Shown here piece after piece: positions 33,110 through 40,845 of a stretch of DNA of 64,000 nucleotides. The stretch lies in assembly GCF_003112515.1 (NCBI RefSeq), contig NZ_BEVZ01000012.1:37200-101199 (forward strand), in the 5' to 3' direction. How positions within the stretch are numbered: the first letter of the stretch is position 1; the number at the start of each line of letters is the position of its first letter. This DNA comes from Streptomyces fragilis (GTDB taxonomy: Bacteria > Actinomycetota > Actinomycetes > Streptomycetales > Streptomycetaceae). The notes beneath the pieces are model-generated. The model had not been told where the DNA came from. It saw only the letters and a list, made by a program, of their open reading frames with translations, and did not search any database. Position numbers and translations under genes: made by a program.

Positions 33110-33382
33110 CGGCAGACGCCCCTCTCGTGAGGACGGACGGCAGGGAGGGCGACCGGTGCGGACACGGGGACGCCCGCAAGGAACGGTGCGGGGACACCCG
33201 CGGGGAACAGTGCAGCGCGAGATTCCGCGCGGACGGGGCGTACGCGGGCGGGCGGGAACGGGTTCCACGCTTTCCGGCGACCCGTGGGCGTCCGGACGGA
33301 CCAGCGCGCGACGACGCCGGAGGGGCCGCGGCGCCGCGGGGTCACCGGGCAGCGCCTGCTCGCTCACGTCCCGGACAGCACG
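33110..33382. other. Non-coding stretch with imperfect direct repeats
   Basis: No convincing gene. The sequence contains imperfect direct repeats of a GGTGCGG(G)GACACCCGC type (about 33153-33215). It must hold the promoter of the membrane protein/lipoprotein pair, but no clear boxes are visible. Confidence 0.4.
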
Positions 33383-33412
33383 GCGCCCGCCCGGTCACCG
33401 GCAGCCGGGCGG
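33383..33412 (-). terminator. Terminator downstream of ung
   Basis: GCCCGCCCGG (33383-33392) pairs with CCGGGCGGGC (33403-33412), a 10-bp stem with a 10-nt loop, about 53 nt past the ung stop codon. Confidence 0.7.
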
Positions 33413-33464
33413 GCGGGCGGTCGGTCAGGGCCGGAGCCGCAGCAGGAAGCGGCGGGCCCCGGGC

Positions 33465-34142
33465 CTACGGCAGGCGCCAGTCCACCTGCTCCGCGCCCTG
33501 CCGGAGCAGCAGGTCGTTCACCCGGCTGAACGGACGTGAGCCGAAGAAGCCACGATCGGCGGACATCGGGGACGGATGGGCGGACTCGATCGCCGGGAGG
33601 TCGCCCAGCAGGGGCCGCAGGTTGCGCGCGTCGCGTCCCCACAGGACCGACACCAGCGGCTTGCCGCGCGCGGCGAGCGCCCGGATCGCCTGCTCCGTCA
33701 CCTCTTCCCAGCCCTGGCCGCGGTGCGCGCCCGGCTTGCGCGGGGCGGTGGTGAGAGCCCTGTTGAGCAGCAGGACGCCCTGCCGGGTCCACGGCGTCAG
33801 ATCACCGTTCGACGGCCGGGGCAGTCCGAGGTCGGAGTGCATCTCCCGGAAGATGTTCTCCAGACTCCCGGGGAGGTTACGCACCTCCGGCGAGACCGCG
33901 AAGCTCAGCCCGATCGCCATGCCCGGTGTGGGGTAGGGATCCTGACCCACGATCAGGACGCGGACGTCGTCGAAGGGCTGCTGGAACGCCCGCAGGACGT
34001 TCGCCCCGGACGGCAGGTAGGTCCGGCCGGCCGCGATCTCGGCCCGCAGGAAGTCGCCCATCGCGGCGATGCGGTCGGCCACCGGTTCCAGGGCCTTCGC
34101 CCAGCCCGGTTCAACGAGTTCATGTAGAGGTCTTGGTGCCAC
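33465..34142 (-). CDS. ung: Uracil-DNA glycosylase, family 1
   Basis: A 225-residue UDG of standard family-1 length. The water-activating motif GQDPYPTPG (residues 66-74, Asp68), the uracil-binding NIFRE/NDLG-type helix, VLLLNRALTT, and the DNA-intercalation loop HPSPMSA (189-195, His189) are all intact. It excises uracil from DNA in base-excision repair. Streptomyces often carry two ung paralogues. GTG 34142 is the likely start, with TAGGGTGA 8 nt upstream that can serve as a ribosome site or -10 box. It is divergent from the BadF-type kinase gene. Confidence 0.97.
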   Translation of the reverse strand: MAPRPLHELVEPGWAKALEPVADRIAAMGDFLRAEIAAGRTYLPSGANVLRAFQQPFDDVRVLIVGQDPYPTPGMAIGLSFAVSPEVRNLPGSLENIFREMHSDLGLPRPSNGDLTPWTRQGVLLLNRALTTAPRKPGAHRGQGWEEVTEQAIRALAARGKPLVSVLWGRDARNLRPLLGDLPAIESAHPSPMSADRGFFGSRPFSRVNDLLLRQGAEQVDWRLP

Positions 34143-34292
34143 AGCGCGTCACCCTACTGGCCTCCACCGACATCCCCCGCACCTGCTGAAGCCCGCCCAC
34201 GAAGACCCCCCGCGGCGCTAGTCTTCGTCCTCGTCGAGAGCACCGGCCCTGGCCGGCGGCTCGTGCGGCCGGTCCTGGCTGAGGAGGGGAAC

Positions 34293-35300
34293 GTGTGCCG
34301 TCCCATGGTCGAACCGACCGGGCCGCGGGAGCGGGTGCTGCTGGCGGTGGACTCCGGCGGCTCGGGGCTGCGGGTCGCCGTGGGCACCCCGACGAGCGGA
34401 CCGGTGGTCCGGCGTGCGGGCCGGGAGCCGGTGCGGACGGGACCGCGGGGACTCGATCCGGCCCACCTGCTGGAGTTGCTGGCCCCGCTCGCCGATGCGG
34501 CGCTGGCCGAGGCCGGGTTCGGGGCGCCGGAGGCGGTCGCGGTGGGCGCGGCGGGGTTCGCCTCGCTCGGCGACGCCTGGCGGGCCGAAGTGCCCGCTGC
34601 CCTGACGGCGCGGTTCGGCGGCGGGGACGCGTGGGCGGGCGTCGCGTTGTCCTCGGACGCGGTGACGGCATACGTCGGGGCCCTGGGCGCGCGTCCGGGC
34701 GCCGTGGTGGCGGCCGGGACGGGACTGACCGCCACCGGCACCGATCTCGTGTCCTGGCGGCGGGCGGACGGCTGGGGTCATCTGCTGGGCGACTGCGGAG
34801 GCGGCGCGTGGATCGGCCGGGCCGGCCTGGAGGCCGCGCTGCGGGCCCATGACGGCCGTCCGGGCGGATCCGCCGCCCTCCTGGAACGGGGGCAGGTCCT
34901 GCTCGGCCCGGCGGACGGCTGGCCGCAGGCCCTGTACCCGCGGAGCGACCGGCCCGCGGTGCTGGCCTCGTTCGCGCCCGAGGTGTCCGCCTGTGCGCGC
35001 GAGGACGCGGTGGCGGAGGAGATCCTGCGGGAGGCCGCCCGGCACATGGCCGGCGCGGCGGCCGCGGTCTGTCCCGACGGGGGCGATGCCGCGGTGTCGG
35101 TGACGGGCGGTCTGCTCGGCCTCGGGGAAGCGCTGCTGGCGCCACTGGAGGAGGAGCTGGCGAAGGCCCTCCCGCACGCCCGCCGGGTGGCCCCCGAGGG
35201 CGACCCCTTGCTGGGCGCCTTCCGCCTGGCGTCGGGACTCGCCCTCGGCGACCTGACCCTGCCCCACGACCGGCGCCTGCTGCACGTCACCCCGGCCTGA
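34293..35300 (+). CDS. BadF/BadG/BcrA/BcrD ATPase family protein (N-acetylglucosamine-kinase-like)
   Basis: About 335 residues of the ASKHA fold. The phosphate-1 loop is LLAVDSGGSGLRVAVG, phosphate-2 is VVAAGTGLTATG, the substrate-region motif is GWGHLLGDCGGGAWIGRAGLEAAL, and the adenosine loop is VSVTGGLLGLGEAL. Members of this type are usually GlcNAc or related amino-sugar kinases rather than benzoyl-CoA reductase activators, and no reductase subunits are near. GTG 34293 has GAGGAGGGG directly upstream and is preferred to ATG 34305. Soluble cytosolic enzyme. Substrate inferred only from the family. Confidence 0.86.
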   Translation: MCRPMVEPTGPRERVLLAVDSGGSGLRVAVGTPTSGPVVRRAGREPVRTGPRGLDPAHLLELLAPLADAALAEAGFGAPEAVAVGAAGFASLGDAWRAEVPAALTARFGGGDAWAGVALSSDAVTAYVGALGARPGAVVAAGTGLTATGTDLVSWRRADGWGHLLGDCGGGAWIGRAGLEAALRAHDGRPGGSAALLERGQVLLGPADGWPQALYPRSDRPAVLASFAPEVSACAREDAVAEEILREAARHMAGAAAAVCPDGGDAAVSVTGGLLGLGEALLAPLEEELAKALPHARRVAPEGDPLLGAFRLASGLALGDLTLPHDRRLLHVTPA

Positions 35301-35742
35301 ACGGTCGGACCCGTCACCACCTCGGGCGTACCCGCTGCGAGAGGGCCGGCATGCGCGGGATCCGGCGGCACCTGGGGCACAATTGCCGATCAGCGGCCAC
35401 AAGTCGACAAATCCCCCTTCTTGCCCCGTCGACCCCACCGGGCCGAGGTGAGGATCCGGCGGAGGTCGCGCCCCGTCCGCACGGGCGGCCACTCCCCCGG
35501 CGGACGGCGACAGCGGCCTCCGTATGATGCGGCGTCAGGCAGGTCCGGACGCCGGCGCACTCACCCCCAGCCCCTGCTCGCGAGGCCCGTCACCGCGCGG
35601 CACGGAGCCCGCACGGTGCGCGCCCGGAGTGAACAAAACCATTCCGCTTGTCACACCGCCGGACGGACAAATGCGGACGGATACCGCTCACCCGCCCCCT
35701 CCCCGAACAGAGGAGCCCCTGGAGCCACTAGCATGCGGCACC
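35301..35742. other. 442-bp intergenic region upstream of the CbiX-like gene
   Basis: No convincing coding potential on either strand. It includes relatively A/T-rich patches (around 35378-35415 and 35633-35680) that probably carry promoter elements for the CbiX-like gene. No confident -35/-10 pair or riboswitch is recognised. Confidence 0.4.
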
Positions 35743-36663
35743 ATGAGCTCCCCCACTGGGCCCGCAGGCCTGCCTGTACGAATGCCGCGACCCCGCCAGC
35801 CCGGCCGGCACCGCCGGCCTGAGCCCTTGGCTGCCCCCGAGGGCGCGCCCGCGCTGGTGCTCGCGGTGCCCGGCACCCCGAGCACCGCGACCCGCAGCCT
35901 CGCCGAGGAGGTCGTGAGCATCGCGCGCTCCGAGCTGCCCGGCCTGGACGGGCGCATCGGTTACCTGGACGGGGACGACGAGGAATTCCCCACCCTGCAG
36001 TCCGTCCTGGCGCGCGCCGCCGAGGAGCGGACCGCGCGCTTCGAGCTGGCGCGCGCCGCCGGCTCGGACGTGCAGGAGCCCGACGGCCCGGTGGCCGTCG
36101 TGGTGCCGCTGCTGGCCGGCCCGGACAGCGCCCTGCTGCGCCAGGTGCGCCAGGCGGTCATGGACAGCCGGGTCGCCGCCGACCTGACCGACGCGCTGGG
36201 CCCGCACCCGCTGCTGGCCGAGGCGCTGCACGTGCGGCTGTCGGAAGCCGGTCACGCCCGCGCCGACCGCGCCCGCCTGTTCACCGTGCACACGGCCGCC
36301 GACGGCATCGTCCTGGCGACCGTGGGCGGCGAGGAGGCCGTCCAGGCGGCCGGGATCACCGGCATGCTGCTGGCCGCGCGGCTCGCCGTGCCGGTCATGG
36401 CGGCGGCGCTGGACCAGGAGGGTTCCCTCGCCTCCGTGACCGAGCAGCTGCGCAACGCGGGTTCGCAGCAGCTCGCGCTCGCCCCGTACCTGATCGGTCC
36501 CGAGGTCCAGCCGGAGCTGCTGGAGGCCGCCGCGCAGGAGGCCGGCTGCCCGGCCTCCGAGCCGCTGGGCGCCTACCCGGCCGTCGGCAAGCTGGCCCTC
36601 GCCAAGTACACGACCGCCCTGGGCATCGCGCCCCAGCAGCCCCAGGGCATGCCGGTCCGCTGA
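35743..36663 (+). CDS. CbiX/sirohydrochlorin chelatase-like protein, active site degenerate
   Basis: About 306 residues with two repeats of the chelatase (CbiX) fold: AAPEGAPALVLAVPGTPSTATRSLAEEV, later VAVVVPLLAGPDSALLRQVRQAV and ALAPYLIGPEVQPELLEAAA. In active CbiX/SirB the first strand ends in an HGS motif whose His binds the metal; here that position reads PGTPS. This suggests loss of classical chelatase chemistry. The N-terminal 35 residues are Pro/Arg-rich. ATG 35743 follows AGGAG and GGAG sites. A cobalamin or siroheme role should not be assumed. No such biosynthetic genes are nearby. Confidence 0.75.
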   Translation: MSSPTGPAGLPVRMPRPRQPGRHRRPEPLAAPEGAPALVLAVPGTPSTATRSLAEEVVSIARSELPGLDGRIGYLDGDDEEFPTLQSVLARAAEERTARFELARAAGSDVQEPDGPVAVVVPLLAGPDSALLRQVRQAVMDSRVAADLTDALGPHPLLAEALHVRLSEAGHARADRARLFTVHTAADGIVLATVGGEEAVQAAGITGMLLAARLAVPVMAAALDQEGSLASVTEQLRNAGSQQLALAPYLIGPEVQPELLEAAAQEAGCPASEPLGAYPAVGKLALAKYTTALGIAPQQPQGMPVR

Positions 36664-36701
36664 GCCGCCGGTCCTGCGGAGACCGGTGGCAGTCGGCACG
36701 A

Positions 36702-36764
36702 CGACGGCCGCGGGCCCCGTTCCTCGATCCCTCAGGGATCCGGGAGCGGGGCCCGCGGCCGTCG
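36702..36764. terminator. Nested bidirectional terminator (18-bp outer, 7-bp inner stem)
   Basis: Arms 36702-36719 and 36747-36764 are exact reverse complements (18 bp). The apical 27 nt contain a second perfect hairpin (GATCCCT 36726-36732 with AGGGATC 36734-36740). It lies between the convergent CbiX-like and lactonase genes. Confidence 0.88.
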
Positions 36765-36780
36765 CGCGTCCTGGCCGCCT

Positions 36781-37821
36781 TCAGGCGACGACCACGCAGG
36801 AGGCGGCCGGGACCGCGACCGATCCGCGCCGCTCCGGCACGCCGGTGGCGGGGTCGGTCTCGAACCAGGTGACGTCGCCCGAGCGCTCGTTGGCCACGTA
36901 GAGGAAACGTCCGCAGGCGGTGAGGGCGCGGGGCCAGTGCCCCCCGCAGGGCACGGTGGCCCGCAGGCACAGGGTCTCCCCGTCGACGGCGAACACCGAG
37001 ATCAGGTCCGCCCCGCGGGTCGCGGTCCACACGGACCGGCCGTCGGCGGACGCCACGACGCCCGAGGGGTACGCGTCGCCCTCGGGCGGCCCTTCCAGCA
37101 CGCCGAGCTCGCGGAGCGGCTCCAGCAGCCCCTGCGCGGCACTCCAGCGGCAGACGGTGACGGTGGGGGTCAGTTCGTTGACCACGTAGGCGCGGTCGCC
37201 GTCCGGGTGGAAGGCCAGGTGGCGGGGCCCGGAACCGGGGCGCATCTTGATCTCCCGGTGCACCCGGAGGCCGTCCTCCCCGACCGCGCAGACCCGCACG
37301 GAGTCGGTGCCGAGGTCGACGCTGACCGCCCAGCGGCAGGTGGGGTCGGGCTGCACCTGGTGGGCGTGCGGTCCCTGCTGACGCAGGCTGGAGGGACCGG
37401 ATCCGGTGTGTGCCAGTACGGCGGCGGGGGCCCGCCGCAGGCCGCCGTCGGGGCGGGTCCGCAGTGCGGAGACGCTGCCGGAACTGTAGTTGGCGGTGAG
37501 CACCTGGCCGGCGACGAGACCCAGGTGGGTGGGACCGCTCCCACCGACCGGCACGGGCGGCCCGAGACGGACGGGGAACTCTCCGGTGACGCGGTAGGCG
37601 GCCACGGCGCCCCGGGCGGTCTCGCTCACCGCGTAGAGCACGCCGCCGTCCTCGGACAGGGCCAGGTAGGACGGGTCGGGAAGGTCGTCGCAGGCGCCGG
37701 TGAGGGTGAGCGCCCCCGTACGCGGGTCGCGGTCGGCGGTGACCAGGCCGGGGCCTCCGGCCGCGGTGAAGGACCCGATGTACGCCCTGGACCCCCGCGC
37801 CCCGCCGCCGTCCGTCACCAC
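36781..37821 (-). CDS. Lactonase family (6-phosphogluconolactonase-like) beta-propeller protein
   Basis: A 346-residue seven-bladed lactonase-fold protein (Pfam Lactonase / YbhE-type). Segments AYIGSFTAAGGPGLVTADRDPRTGAL, DPSYLALSEDGGVLYAVSE, GSGPTHLGLVAGQVLTANYSSGSVS, GPHAHQVQPDP (conserved His region), GPRHLAFHPDGDRAYVVNEL and GHWPRALTACGRFLYVANERSGDV are typical blades. E. coli YbhE hydrolyses 6-phosphogluconolactone; most paralogues are untested. No export signal is seen. Start is GTG 37821, with a second GTG directly following. Confidence 0.9.
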   Translation of the reverse strand: MVTDGGGARGSRAYIGSFTAAGGPGLVTADRDPRTGALTLTGACDDLPDPSYLALSEDGGVLYAVSETARGAVAAYRVTGEFPVRLGPPVPVGGSGPTHLGLVAGQVLTANYSSGSVSALRTRPDGGLRRAPAAVLAHTGSGPSSLRQQGPHAHQVQPDPTCRWAVSVDLGTDSVRVCAVGEDGLRVHREIKMRPGSGPRHLAFHPDGDRAYVVNELTPTVTVCRWSAAQGLLEPLRELGVLEGPPEGDAYPSGVVASADGRSVWTATRGADLISVFAVDGETLCLRATVPCGGHWPRALTACGRFLYVANERSGDVTWFETDPATGVPERRGSVAVPAASCVVVA

Positions 37822-38017
37822 TGGTCCCCTCTCGCCGCCGTGCCCGTGTGCCGCACCCGTTTGCCGTGCCCGTTTGCCGTGCCCGTCTGCTGTGCCGGGC
37901 GGGTCAGCGGTCCGCCGGTGCGCCGGTCCCTGTGACGGTAGCAGTCGGCGGCGATTGGCCTAGACCAAATCCGGCACACTTCCCCGGATGTCGCCGCCCC
38001 AGCCGAGGGGCGCTACG
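37822..38017. other. Intergenic region upstream of the lactonase gene
   Basis: Contains short direct repeats of CCGTTTGCCGTGCCCG type (about 37845-37900). It presumably holds the lactonase promoter. No gene seen. Confidence 0.4.
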
Positions 38018-38353
38018 GGCTCCCGCCCAAAGACCCCGGCCGGCTCCCGACCAAGGACCGCGGCGGGCTTCCGCCCAAGGAACGCCGTAGGCTCCCGCCC
38101 ACGGGGTGCGGCGGGCTTCCGCCCACGGGGCGCGACGAGCTTCCTCGACGGACCGCGGACGGCTCCCGCCCAGGGGGCACGGCGGGCTCAGCCAGTAGAC
38201 CGCGGACGGCACCCACCGACGCGTACGACAGGCTCCGCCCATGGACCGCGGACGGCACCCACCCACAGGGCAGGACAGGCTCTCGCCAACGGGAGGCGAC
38301 GGGCTCCGCCCATGGGCCGCGGCCGGGCTCCCGCCCACTGAGCGCCGCGGGGC
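38018..38353. repeat. Degenerate 24-bp tandem repeat, about 14 units
   Basis: Units resemble GGCTCCCGCCCA followed by a variable GGACCGCGGCG. The first six are exactly 24 bp; later units vary between 22 and 24 bp. On the plus strand units 1-5 would translate as an 8-residue GSRPRTAA-type repeat, but there is no ribosome site and later units break frame. I treat it as a non-coding minisatellite between the lactonase promoter and the 3' end of the FUSC gene. Confidence 0.7.
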
Positions 38354-38368
38354 GCCCCTCGGGGCCCG

Positions 38369-39901
38369 TCAGACGCGGGCCGGCGTGGCGGCCCCGGCGG
38401 GCATGGAGGCCCGCAGCGGCTCGGCCAGGGCGACCAGGGCCCGCTCCACGCCGTGCAGGTGGGCCAGCGCCCCCTCCGCGACCGCCTCCCGCCGCCCGGT
38501 TTCCACCAACCGTCCGGCGGCCGGCCCGGTGAGCGCCTCGACGGCCGCCTCCACCCGCCAGCACGCGGCGGCCAGCCGGGCGTCGTGCGAGGCCTCGGGG
38601 TCGGCGGCCACCGACACCAGCGCGCGGACCTCGCGGGCGCACTCGTCGAGCAGCACCAGCACCTGCCGGGCCCGCTCCCGGCGCTCCCGGCCCAGGTACA
38701 GGGGGTGCACCAGCGGGGCGACGGTCTTGCGCACCTGCGCCAGCAGCGCCTCGAGCTCGGCCACCCGGGGTGCCGGATCCGCGCCGGGGTGGCCGGCCAG
38801 CCGCGCCGCGGCCTCGGTGGTGCAGGCGTGCACGCACCGCACGGCGCGCCGGATCCACGCGTCGTTGAAGGCGTGGGTGGTGACCGGCAGCACCAGCAGC
38901 ACGGCCAGCCAGGCGCCGGCCGCGCCGGCCAGCGTCTCGGCCACCCGCAGCACCAGCAGGTGGCCGTCGAGCAGCCCGGCCAGCCCGTAGAGGGCCTGGG
39001 CGAGGACCGTCACCGACAGCATCATCCAGGTGTAGGAGGTCTGCGCCGTGTAGAAGATGCCGAAGACGGCGACGGCCGCGACGACCGCCGAGGGGACCGG
39101 CGCCCCGTGCAGCGGCAGGGTGAGGACGAGGCCGAGGAGCGCGCCCAGGCAGGTGCCCAGCACCCGGCGGAAACCGCGGACGGCGGTCTCACCGCGGGAG
39201 GTGACGTTGACGAAGATCCACCAGGTCGCGCCGACGGCCCAGTACCACCGCTCGTGCGAGAGCAGGTGGCCCACCGGGAGCGAGAAGAGGCAGCCGGCGG
39301 TCACCTGCACGGCCTGCCGGGTGGTGATGCGGCGCAGACCGGTGCCACCGGCCGGCGGCGTCGGCGGGACGGGCTGCGGAAGGCGGCGCTCGTAGCACCA
39401 CAGGCCGAACCGGACCACGGCCGCGACGGCGACGGAGACCAGGACGGCGACGCAGAGGGACGGCAGCGTCGCGGGCGTGACACGGCCGAACTGGGCCACG
39501 AAGAAGCACATGAAGGCGAAGGCGCCCAAGGTGTGGCCGCGCGGTCCCCAGCGGCGCGCGTACACGCCGAGGCCGCCGATCGCCACGAAGACCAGGCCAC
39601 CGGTCACCGGACGCCCGTGCAGCAGCGCTGCGGCGGCCAGCACGGGCAGCCCCACCAGCGGCTGGAGCGCGACCGTGACGGCCTGGCCGCGCACCGTCGG
39701 GTCGGTGACGGTGAACAGCACCAGCAGGGCGGCCAGCCCGCCGGTCGCCAGGCCGGCGATGTCCTGGCCGATCAGCCCGCAGGCCGCGACGGCCGCGGCG
39801 ATGCCGAGCACGCCCCGCGAGGCGAAGCGCAGCCGGACCAGCCCGGGGTCGGCCGGCGGCACGAAAGCCCGCGCCCACGGCTTCCTCTGTGTCAGGACCA
39901 A
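38369..39901 (-). CDS. FUSC family membrane protein (second paralogue)
   Basis: About 510 residues. Two membrane halves (about residues 25-165 and 195-345, five to six helices each) are followed by a C-terminal cytoplasmic helical domain rich in Arg/Glu/Leu. Aromatic-rich helices such as ERWYWAVGATWWIFVNVTSRGETAVRGFRRVLGT match the FUSC motif that precedes the second half. It is probably an exporter of aromatic or amphipathic acids. Start TTG 39901 is chosen for the strong GAGGAGGG 8 nt upstream; no ATG or GTG gives a good site. It is divergent from an AsnC/Lrp regulator with a perfect palindrome between, implying direct control. Confidence 0.87.
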   Translation of the reverse strand: MVLTQRKPWARAFVPPADPGLVRLRFASRGVLGIAAAVAACGLIGQDIAGLATGGLAALLVLFTVTDPTVRGQAVTVALQPLVGLPVLAAAALLHGRPVTGGLVFVAIGGLGVYARRWGPRGHTLGAFAFMCFFVAQFGRVTPATLPSLCVAVLVSVAVAAVVRFGLWCYERRLPQPVPPTPPAGGTGLRRITTRQAVQVTAGCLFSLPVGHLLSHERWYWAVGATWWIFVNVTSRGETAVRGFRRVLGTCLGALLGLVLTLPLHGAPVPSAVVAAVAVFGIFYTAQTSYTWMMLSVTVLAQALYGLAGLLDGHLLVLRVAETLAGAAGAWLAVLLVLPVTTHAFNDAWIRRAVRCVHACTTEAAARLAGHPGADPAPRVAELEALLAQVRKTVAPLVHPLYLGRERRERARQVLVLLDECAREVRALVSVAADPEASHDARLAAACWRVEAAVEALTGPAAGRLVETGRREAVAEGALAHLHGVERALVALAEPLRASMPAGAATPARV

Positions 39902-40055
39902 GGTCTCACCCTCCTCGACGCCGTCCCGCGGTGCCCGGCCGAACCGGCGCCATGAAAAGCGGCACAAAAAAGACGCCGCGGAGACCCGCAGCGCCATTGA
40001 CTCGACCATTTCACCACGAAGGATGCCGATGGCTCAAACGACCTCCGGAACACCG

Positions 40056-40074
40056 GGCCATTGGCACAATGGCC
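40056..40074. promoter_or_regulatory. Perfect 8-3-8 palindrome between FUSC and Lrp/AsnC genes
   Basis: GGCCATTG at 40056-40063 and CAATGGCC at 40067-40074 are separated by GCA. The site lies 95 bp upstream of the regulator start and 155 bp upstream of the exporter. TTG/CAA-containing dyads with a short spacer are common in Lrp/AsnC binding sites, so this is a candidate operator for the adjacent regulator. Confidence 0.65.
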
Positions 40075-40169
40075 AAGGGCGGACTTCGGCCGGGAGAGGG
40101 CCATCGGACCACCTTTCGGGCACCCCGGCGCAAAGGCGGGCGACCGGCCCGTTGCTACAGTCGGCGGCC

Positions 40170-40649
40170 ATGTCCGTGGACGAGCTCGACACCCGCATCC
40201 TGCGGCTGCTGCTGGAGCAGCCGCGCACCAGCGCGCGTGAGTACGCGCGCATCCTCGGGGTGGCCCGGGGCACCCTGCAGGCCCGGCTGGACCAGCTGGA
40301 GCGGCGGGGGGTGATCACGGGGACCGGACCGGCGCTGTCGCCCGCCGCGCTGGGGCACCCGGTGCTGGCGTTCGTCCACATCGAGGTGACCCAGGGGCAC
40401 CTGGACGAGGTGGGTGACGAGCTGGCGGCGGTGCCGGAGATCGTCGAGGCCTTCTCCATCACGGGTGGCGGGGATCTGCTCACCCGTGTGGTGGCGCGGG
40501 ACAACGGCCACCTGGAGGACGTGATCCAGAAGCTGATCAGCCTCCCCGGGGTGGTCCGCACCCGCACGGAGGTGGCGTTGCGCGAGCGCGTGCCGTACCG
40601 CCTGCTGCCGCTGGTGGAGTCCGTGGGCCGCGCGGTCGCCTCCCCCTGA
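40170..40649 (+). CDS. Lrp/AsnC family transcriptional regulator
   Basis: A 159-residue Lrp/AsnC protein. The N-terminal HTH spans residues 3-50 (VDELDTRILRLLLEQPRTSAREYARILGVARGTLQARLDQLERRGVITG). The C-terminal RAM ligand-binding domain begins at about residue 65 (VLAFVHIEVTQGHLDEVGDELAAVPEIVEAFSITGGGDLLTRVVARD). ATG 40170 has no ribosome site, but TACAGT lies 8 nt upstream, suggesting a leaderless transcript. It is divergent from the FUSC exporter and probably controls it in response to an amino acid or aromatic ligand (inference). Confidence 0.93.
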   Translation: MSVDELDTRILRLLLEQPRTSAREYARILGVARGTLQARLDQLERRGVITGTGPALSPAALGHPVLAFVHIEVTQGHLDEVGDELAAVPEIVEAFSITGGGDLLTRVVARDNGHLEDVIQKLISLPGVVRTRTEVALRERVPYRLLPLVESVGRAVASP

Positions 40650-40710
40650 GCCGAGCGGCACGGGCGCGGCCCTCGCCACGGGTCCGCGCCGCACCCCTCG
40701 GACCCGGGGG

Positions 40711-40845
40711 CCTGCGATCAGCCCCACCGCTCGGGCCTGCGGTCAGCCCCGCCGCTCGGGCCTGCGATCAGCCCCGCCGCTCGGGCCTGCGATCAGCCCC
40801 GCCGCTCGGGCCTGCGATCAGCCCCGCCGCTTGGGCCTGCCGCCG
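40711..40845. repeat. 25-bp tandem repeat (five units plus partial) overlapping a stop codon
   Basis: CCTGC occurs at 40711, 40736, 40761, 40786, 40811 and 40836, each starting a 25-bp unit CCTGCGATCAGCCCCGCCGC plus TCGGG. Only single substitutions separate the first five units. The TGA of the LysR-like gene (40818-40820) lies inside one unit, so its last codons and stop have been copied downstream several times. Confidence 0.85.

Noticed and set aside
34293..35300. Benzoyl-CoA reductase activator
   Set aside because: The BadF fold alone is not specific, and no reductase subunits or aromatic-degradation genes are nearby.
37988..38341. A 117-codon frame encoding GSRPRTAA-type repeats
   Set aside because: There is no ribosome site, the frame is lost in later units, and the translation is plain low complexity. 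Kept as a repeat feature only.
38018..38353. CRISPR array
   Set aside because: Units are contiguous 24-bp degenerate repeats without unique spacers, and no cas genes are present.
40711..40845. CRISPR-like direct repeats
   Set aside because: Repeats are contiguous with a 25-bp period and have no spacers.
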